DNA of 64,000 nucleotides from Geothrix sp. (lineage in GTDB: Bacteria; Acidobacteriota; Holophagae; Holophagales; Holophagaceae): NCBI RefSeq assembly GCF_030219325.1, contig NZ_CP126625.1, forward strand, positions 558,001-622,000, read 5' to 3'. Position 1 is the first letter of the stretch; each line of letters starts with the position of its first letter. This document shows, one piece after another, positions 60,006-64,000 of the stretch. The translations under genes and the position numbers were made by a program. The notes under the pieces were generated by a model that saw only the letters and a program-made list of their open reading frames with translations, was not told the DNA's origin and ran no database searches.

Positions 60006-60350
60006 ACCCTGGTCACCGGTGCATCTGGGGCCATCCATGGAGCATGACGGTCCGGAGGTCCTCTGATTTGCCCCACCCCTGATGGAAGATGACCCATGCA
60101 ACGGGTGTCCCCGGGGTTGGGAGAACCTCTCCAGGTGCGCAACGGCTGAATGCGGGGGCAGGGTGATAACGATCAGCCGCCAGCTGGAGCCAGTCATATA
60201 GGGCAGATATGATTACCCGTTGATCCCTGATGATCGGGTTGATAGCCTCTAAAAATTCAGGTTTTGCCAGTCATTCATCCGCTAAGCCACATCCAGCGCC
60301 CAGAGTTGAAGCGCGCAGGGTGGTTTTCAATTGTTCGACAGGAGGAACTC
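60006..60350. other. Intergenic stretch upstream of the low-GC lipoprotein
   Basis: About 345 bases with no gene. GC falls along it, and the last 170 bases (from about 60180) are clearly AT-rich. Short inverted pairs occur (CCCGTTGATCCCTGATGATCGGG near 60217, shown as CCCG/CGGG arms), but I recognise no riboswitch or terminator. Confidence 0.5.
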
Positions 60351-62096
60351 ATGGGTCGTGTTAAATCCCTTCTTGGGATCGGGCTTTGTGTCTTCCTCCT
60401 GCTGGGCTGCGGCGGTGGAGGCGGGGGTAATAAAAATTCTGACGACAACAGTTGGCTATCAATTTCTCCTAACAGTGTGGGGGTTACCACCGTGGTTGGA
60501 GTGTCAACGCCCTTCACCATCACCGCCACCTCCTCCAAAACCATTTCCCAGACCCTCTACCCGGTATTCATCGACAATGCTGGTGTCCTTAACCCGTACG
60601 CCACGGTCATCACACCCTTAAGCCAGTTGCAATATAAGGGGGAATTCGCCACTTCCAGCACTTTGGCCCAGGGGTCCTACCAGGGCAATTTCTCGTTGTG
60701 GCTCTACACCGATAGCAACCATACCAACGCCTATCCCGGGTCGCCCTGGACGATTCCCTACCAGATCACGGTGGGCCCGGTGCGAGTCACTCACAAATTG
60801 CTTCCCGACTCCGTGGGGGTTGCATTCTCCTCGACGCCCGCAGGCGATCGTTTGACGAAGTCCATTCTCGTGGCCGACAACCTCGGCAAGACCACCCCTT
60901 GGCAGGCCACCTCGGACAAGTCCTGGCTCACCGTGACCGCTGCAGGGACCACCGGCACTCCCGGCACCACGCTGACCCTGACCGCGGATCCCACCAACCT
61001 TCCTTTGGACGTGATCAGTTATGTGACAGTGACGCTGACCTCGAGCGACACCTCCGTCCAGCCAATCGAAAAAATTCAGGTGGGCCTATGGAAGGGTTCC
61101 GCCAATGTGCAGCGCACGGATGTCGCCACGGGGTTTCCCTCTGCCGACATTAATTTAGTAAATGGTTTGTCCCCAAATATTTGCGTAGATCCCGTACGCC
61201 CCTACGTCTATCTTACCTACAGTTCGAATGTTGTAGATTGCTATAATATTTATACCGCCACCAAAGTCGCATCCATCAAATTGGATAACAACGCTCCTGT
61301 GTTACCGCCTTCGTTTCAAGGGCCTGCGGCTGGTTCAATGGCCATCACCTCCGATGGGTCAAAACTCTATGTTGGGAATGACCTCGGATTTTCAGCCCAA
61401 ATTTTCTCTCTTCCGGAGATGGCTCCAATTGGAGTAATTCCTTATTTTAATTCTACTCTTTCGTATGCGAGGCCGAACGGAGTCGGCGTCATTCTTAGCA
61501 GTAACGGAGACGCCGTGCTGGCTTCGACCAGCACGCGTCTTCCGTATCAAGGCCCAAGGGGTATGGTGGCCACCACGGACAGCGGGGCCTTCTACAATCC
61601 GGTTGATGACGCTGGGCAATCCTTCATCGGTCGATATTCGATGGATTTCAGCGAATTCAAGGGCGGAACCCTGATTACGAAACTGGAGAATCATGCCAGC
61701 GACACCAACGGCCCCTACAGCCGATTCGTGCTGAGTCCCGATGGCGCTCGTCTCTACGAAGCCGCCTTGTCTTCCAAACTGCTGCGCCTCGATCCGGTCA
61801 CGCTTGCCGTTCTAGGCACATTCCAGTGCGACTCGTCGGCGTGGTTTGGCCAGGTAAGGGTTGGCAACGATGGCCGGGTGTATTACGCAACCCAGAGCAG
61901 CAACGATCTTTTCAGTATCGGAATCCTCGGGGCCGATGACCGTCTGATCTCGACCCAGGTTGCCAATCCCCAAACCTTGCCAGCAGGTATCGGAACCTAC
62001 AACGGGTTCAAGGGGGGATTTGTGGTTTCCGCCGATTGCATGGTTCTGGTGGTGAATTCGAACACGGTCGTCCAATTCCTTCCCGTTCTCCCCTGA
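60351..62096 (+). CDS. Secreted lipoprotein with Ig-like and beta-propeller-like regions
   Basis: A 581-residue lipoprotein: lipobox LLLGC at about residues 16-20, then a GGGGGG spacer. Ig/BACON-like beta domains fill about residues 35-270 (WQATSDKSWLTVTAAGTTG is a typical piece). A propeller-like part follows (VRPYVYLTYSSN, ITSDGSKLYVGND, LSPDGARLYEAAL), suggesting NHL/YVTN-type repeats. GGAGG five bases before the ATG. GC and codon use are visibly lower than in neighbours, especially at 61140-61460, which suggests transfer. No enzymatic motif is seen. Confidence 0.8.
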   Translation: MGRVKSLLGIGLCVFLLLGCGGGGGGNKNSDDNSWLSISPNSVGVTTVVGVSTPFTITATSSKTISQTLYPVFIDNAGVLNPYATVITPLSQLQYKGEFATSSTLAQGSYQGNFSLWLYTDSNHTNAYPGSPWTIPYQITVGPVRVTHKLLPDSVGVAFSSTPAGDRLTKSILVADNLGKTTPWQATSDKSWLTVTAAGTTGTPGTTLTLTADPTNLPLDVISYVTVTLTSSDTSVQPIEKIQVGLWKGSANVQRTDVATGFPSADINLVNGLSPNICVDPVRPYVYLTYSSNVVDCYNIYTATKVASIKLDNNAPVLPPSFQGPAAGSMAITSDGSKLYVGNDLGFSAQIFSLPEMAPIGVIPYFNSTLSYARPNGVGVILSSNGDAVLASTSTRLPYQGPRGMVATTDSGAFYNPVDDAGQSFIGRYSMDFSEFKGGTLITKLENHASDTNGPYSRFVLSPDGARLYEAALSSKLLRLDPVTLAVLGTFQCDSSAWFGQVRVGNDGRVYYATQSSNDLFSIGILGADDRLISTQVANPQTLPAGIGTYNGFKGGFVVSADCMVLVVNSNTVVQFLPVLP

Positions 62097-62148
62097 AGGA
62101 GCGCGATTCTGCATTTCGGTGAGACCGCCGGTGGTGCAGTCAGGGGGG

Positions 62149-62742
62149 CTACCGACCCCAGAGGGCCGGATTGAGCAGCGACTGGGCGCCCAGCCAGCGG
62201 TCCAGGGGCCAGACCAGGAGCGCCGCGAGAAGACCGGCCAGCACGTCGTCCATGACCACGCCCCAGCCGCCGGGCAGGCGCTGGGCGGTGTCGACCGCGC
62301 CGGGCTTCCAGATGTCGAAGAGGCGGAAGAGCATGAAGGGTGCCACCAGCCGGGCCATCCAGAGGGACCAGGGCTGCGGCTGCAGGGTGGCCGTGAAGAG
62401 CAGGGGCGTGAGGGCGACCCAGATCCCGGCCCACTCATCGGCCACGATGAAGGAGGGATCCTTCTGGCCGGTCTCCTTCACGACCCGATCCGATGCCCAG
62501 ACCGCCAGGAGGCTCAGCGCCAACGGCGCTGAGAGAAGGAGATAGGGAGTCCCCTTCCAATGGGTGGCCCTCATTCCGAAAACCATCAGCAACCAGGCCA
62601 GCAACCCCGCCAGGCTGCCCCAGGTGCCCGGCGCGGGTTTCAGGTAGCCGCTGCCGAAGCCCGTGGCGAGCCACCAGGCGATCCTCGGCGCCTTCCTTCC
62701 TGAGGCCTGAAGCCCGAAGCCTGAAGCCTGATCCTTAAACAT
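62149..62742 (-). CDS. pgpA: Phosphatidylglycerophosphatase A
   Basis: A 197-residue inner-membrane enzyme that dephosphorylates phosphatidylglycerol phosphate in phospholipid synthesis. TGFGSGYLKPAPGTWGSL, VADEWAGIWVAL and FRLFDIWKPGAVDTAQ are the family motifs, with the DEW and D-x-WKP acidic residues. The first 16 residues are encoded by a GCCTGAA-type tandem repeat and are not part of the family. The start overlaps the upstream ABC permease stop by eight bases. Confidence 0.92.
   Translation of the reverse strand: MFKDQASGFGLQASGRKAPRIAWWLATGFGSGYLKPAPGTWGSLAGLLAWLLMVFGMRATHWKGTPYLLLSAPLALSLLAVWASDRVVKETGQKDPSFIVADEWAGIWVALTPLLFTATLQPQPWSLWMARLVAPFMLFRLFDIWKPGAVDTAQRLPGGWGVVMDDVLAGLLAALLVWPLDRWLGAQSLLNPALWGR
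62700..62732. repeat. Short tandem repeat in the pgpA 5' end
   Basis: Four near-copies of GCCTGAA/GCCCGAA in a row (GGCCTGAAGCCCGAAGCCTG and on). It is read as the N-terminal QASGFGLQASG of PgpA. Confidence 0.7.
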
Positions 62743-63979
62743 GCCGCAGCGCTTCCACGATCCGCAGCCGCGCCGCCTTCAGCCCCGGGAAGAGGGCGCT
62801 CACCTGGATCGTCGCCTGCAGGCCGAGGGCCACGATGGCGTAGACGGCGGGCACGAAGTGGATGTCCAGCTCGTAGCCGTGGCTGGTGCCGGGCGGGGCG
62901 GGCATCTCGATGTGCAGGGCGTTCAGCCCGGCCCTCAGCAGCAATGTGGCCACCAGCCCCAGGGCGCTGCCCATGAGGCCGAGGAAGGCGCCCTCCCACT
63001 GGAGCAGCGCCAGCAGCTGGCCGGGCTGGAGGCCCATGGCCCGTAGCACCCCGAACTCGCGCACCCGCTCCATGACCGACATGAGCAGGGTGTTCGCCGT
63101 GGCCAGCAGCACCACCAGGAACAGCACCAGCCCCATGAAGCCGAAGATGGCGAAGTAGAGCAGCTTCACCTGCCGGTAGAAGGAGGCCAGCTCGAACCAG
63201 GGCTTGACGACCGTTCCCGGAAGCTGGGCCTGCACTCGCGCTTGCGCGCGCGCGATGTCCTGCGGACGCTTGAGCACCACGCTCAGGCGCGACCGCGCCT
63301 GCGCTGATTCCAGCAGCTGGTCCGCGGTGGCCAGGCTCACGGTGAGGAAGCGGTCGTTCAGTTCGCGGAGCCCCAGGTCCTGGAGCCCAGCCACCTCCAC
63401 ATCCACGGCGTTCAGCGCGCCGCCCCGGGTGGTGGACATCAGGGTGAGGGAGCTGCCCACGGTGGCACCCAGGGTGCGGGCCAGGCCCACGCCGAGGATC
63501 ACCTCCCGCACGGCGGGATCGGCGGAGAGCCACCGCGAGCCCGCCCCGGCGGGGGTCTTCGCGCCGTTGTTCAGGGCCTCGGTGCAGGCCATGTGCCGGG
63601 GTTCGAGCACGGGGTCCACGGCGGTGCCCAAGAATGCGACGCTCTTCGCCCCGCTGGCCAGCAGGCCCATGAACTGGATGCGCGGCAGCACCTCGGCCAC
63701 GGCGGGATCCTGGCGCAGCCGGGCCGCCAGCCCTTCGCCATCGGACAGGGACTGTTCCAGGCTCTGGGCCTCATCGCCTTCCATGGCGCCGGGTGGCATC
63801 ACCTGGAGGTGGCCGAGGCCGCCCCGGATGGCCGCATCGGAGAGGCCCTGGAAGGTCTGGGCCATGAAGCCCCCGGCCAGGCTCAGGGCCAGGAACCCGG
63901 CGACGATGACCATGAGCGTCAGCGCCGTGCGCCGCCGCTGGCGCAGCAGGTTCCGGAGGGCGAGGCGGGCAAGGATCAT
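62735..63979 (-). CDS. LolC/E-type ABC transporter permease (FtsX family)
   Basis: A 414-residue inner-membrane permease. One N-terminal helix (about residues 20-42), a large periplasmic domain (about 45-270) and three C-terminal helices (about 275-300, 320-350, 375-400) form the MacB/LolCE layout. FGVLRAMGLQPGQLLALLQWEGAFLG in part is the FtsX coupling-helix region. Such proteins move lipoproteins or drugs out of the inner membrane with a separate ATPase. Its start overlaps the next upstream gene by four bases. Confidence 0.88.
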   Translation of the reverse strand: MILARLALRNLLRQRRRTALTLMVIVAGFLALSLAGGFMAQTFQGLSDAAIRGGLGHLQVMPPGAMEGDEAQSLEQSLSDGEGLAARLRQDPAVAEVLPRIQFMGLLASGAKSVAFLGTAVDPVLEPRHMACTEALNNGAKTPAGAGSRWLSADPAVREVILGVGLARTLGATVGSSLTLMSTTRGGALNAVDVEVAGLQDLGLRELNDRFLTVSLATADQLLESAQARSRLSVVLKRPQDIARAQARVQAQLPGTVVKPWFELASFYRQVKLLYFAIFGFMGLVLFLVVLLATANTLLMSVMERVREFGVLRAMGLQPGQLLALLQWEGAFLGLMGSALGLVATLLLRAGLNALHIEMPAPPGTSHGYELDIHFVPAVYAIVALGLQATIQVSALFPGLKAARLRIVEALRHV

Positions 63980-64000
63980 GGCCGCTCCTCGCCGATGAGC
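63976..64000 (-). CDS. 3' end of an upstream gene (probable ABC ATPase)
   Basis: The last codons (LIGEERP then TGA) read in frame and overlap the permease start as ATGA. LolC/E-type permeases are usually preceded or followed by their LolD ATPase, so this is probably its end; seven residues cannot prove it. Confidence 0.35.

Noticed and set aside
60006-60350. Possible riboswitch upstream of the low-GC lipoprotein
   Set aside because: I found no match to the cores of cyclic-di-GMP, cobalamin, SAM or TPP riboswitches, only short weak stems.

Overview
The window is 64 kb of bacterial chromosome with very high GC (strong third-position GC bias, many long antisense shadow frames). The gene set is that of a Gram-negative heterotroph: lipoproteins with LTLAC/LLLGC/FLACG lipoboxes, a LapA/LapB-type lipopolysaccharide regulator, parvulins, CHASE and PAS hybrid kinases, and homogentisate dioxygenase. 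A tungsten aldehyde oxidoreductase and a corrinoid methyl-transfer module point to anaerobic or micro-oxic carbon metabolism. I think an acidobacterium of the Holophagae type (Geothrix/Holophaga-like) is most likely. This is inferred from gene content only, because there is no rRNA gene in the window. I saw no prophage, CRISPR array, tRNA or intact insertion sequence.

Layout. 0-4.4 kb holds housekeeping genes: lysS end, a DegT-type aminotransferase, a PilZ protein, ribosomal protein L9, HU, a small MotA-like membrane protein and a YqiA-like esterase. 4.5-8.9 kb has a LysR regulator divergent from an ALDH7-type aldehyde dehydrogenase, then a membrane histidine kinase. 8.9-18.4 kb is a tungsten/molybdenum island. 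On the minus strand it carries tupA, a proline-catabolic pruA, tupB, tupC, a four-cluster ferredoxin, a tungsten-type aldehyde oxidoreductase and a MoaD-like protein, with a ModE-like regulator upstream. moeA and a membrane protein run the other way. A ModE-box-like palindrome lies just upstream of tupA. 18.4-22.6 kb has a frameshifted amidohydrolase, a secreted lipoprotein and a POT-family transporter.

22.6-27.3 kb is the part I find most unusual: four overlapping genes encoding a corrinoid protein, a MtbA/UroD-type methyltransferase, a DUF1638 protein and a GAF-PAS-PAS hybrid histidine kinase. 27.5-37.2 kb has homogentisate dioxygenase, an MscS channel, a minus-strand cluster of secreted amidohydrolases, a proline-iminopeptidase-type hydrolase, a flavin reductase and a fumarylacetoacetase-family enzyme, and a metallo-beta-lactamase-fold protein. 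37.2-43.8 kb is a biotin locus (bioA, bioD, bioF) interrupted by an opposite-strand CHASE-PAS hybrid kinase. 43.8-47.9 kb is a plus-strand run: Bax-inhibitor-1 protein, two parvulins, an S4-domain protein and an OB-HD nuclease. 48-52.4 kb has a conserved unknown, a LapA-LapB fusion, type-4 uracil-DNA glycosylase and an ECF sigma factor with two small membrane partners. 52.4-60 kb has a helicase-associated/WYL protein and an XPB helicase either side of a large secreted metzincin, with a 267-bp MITE-like element at the 5' end of the WYL gene. 60-64 kb has a low-GC lipoprotein, pgpA and a LolCE-type ABC permease.

How the genes work together. TupABC would import tungstate, MoeA would insert the metal into molybdopterin, and the ferredoxin/AOR/MoaD-like set would use it to interconvert aldehydes and acids, with the ModE-like protein as the probable metal-responsive regulator. 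The two aldehyde dehydrogenases (ALDH7 and PruA), the peptide transporter and the secreted prolidase-like and iminopeptidase-like enzymes fit growth on peptides and amino acids. Homogentisate dioxygenase and the fumarylacetoacetase-family enzyme fit tyrosine/phenylalanine breakdown. Starts were chosen by ribosome-binding sites and family length. Alternative starts are stated where the choice is open.
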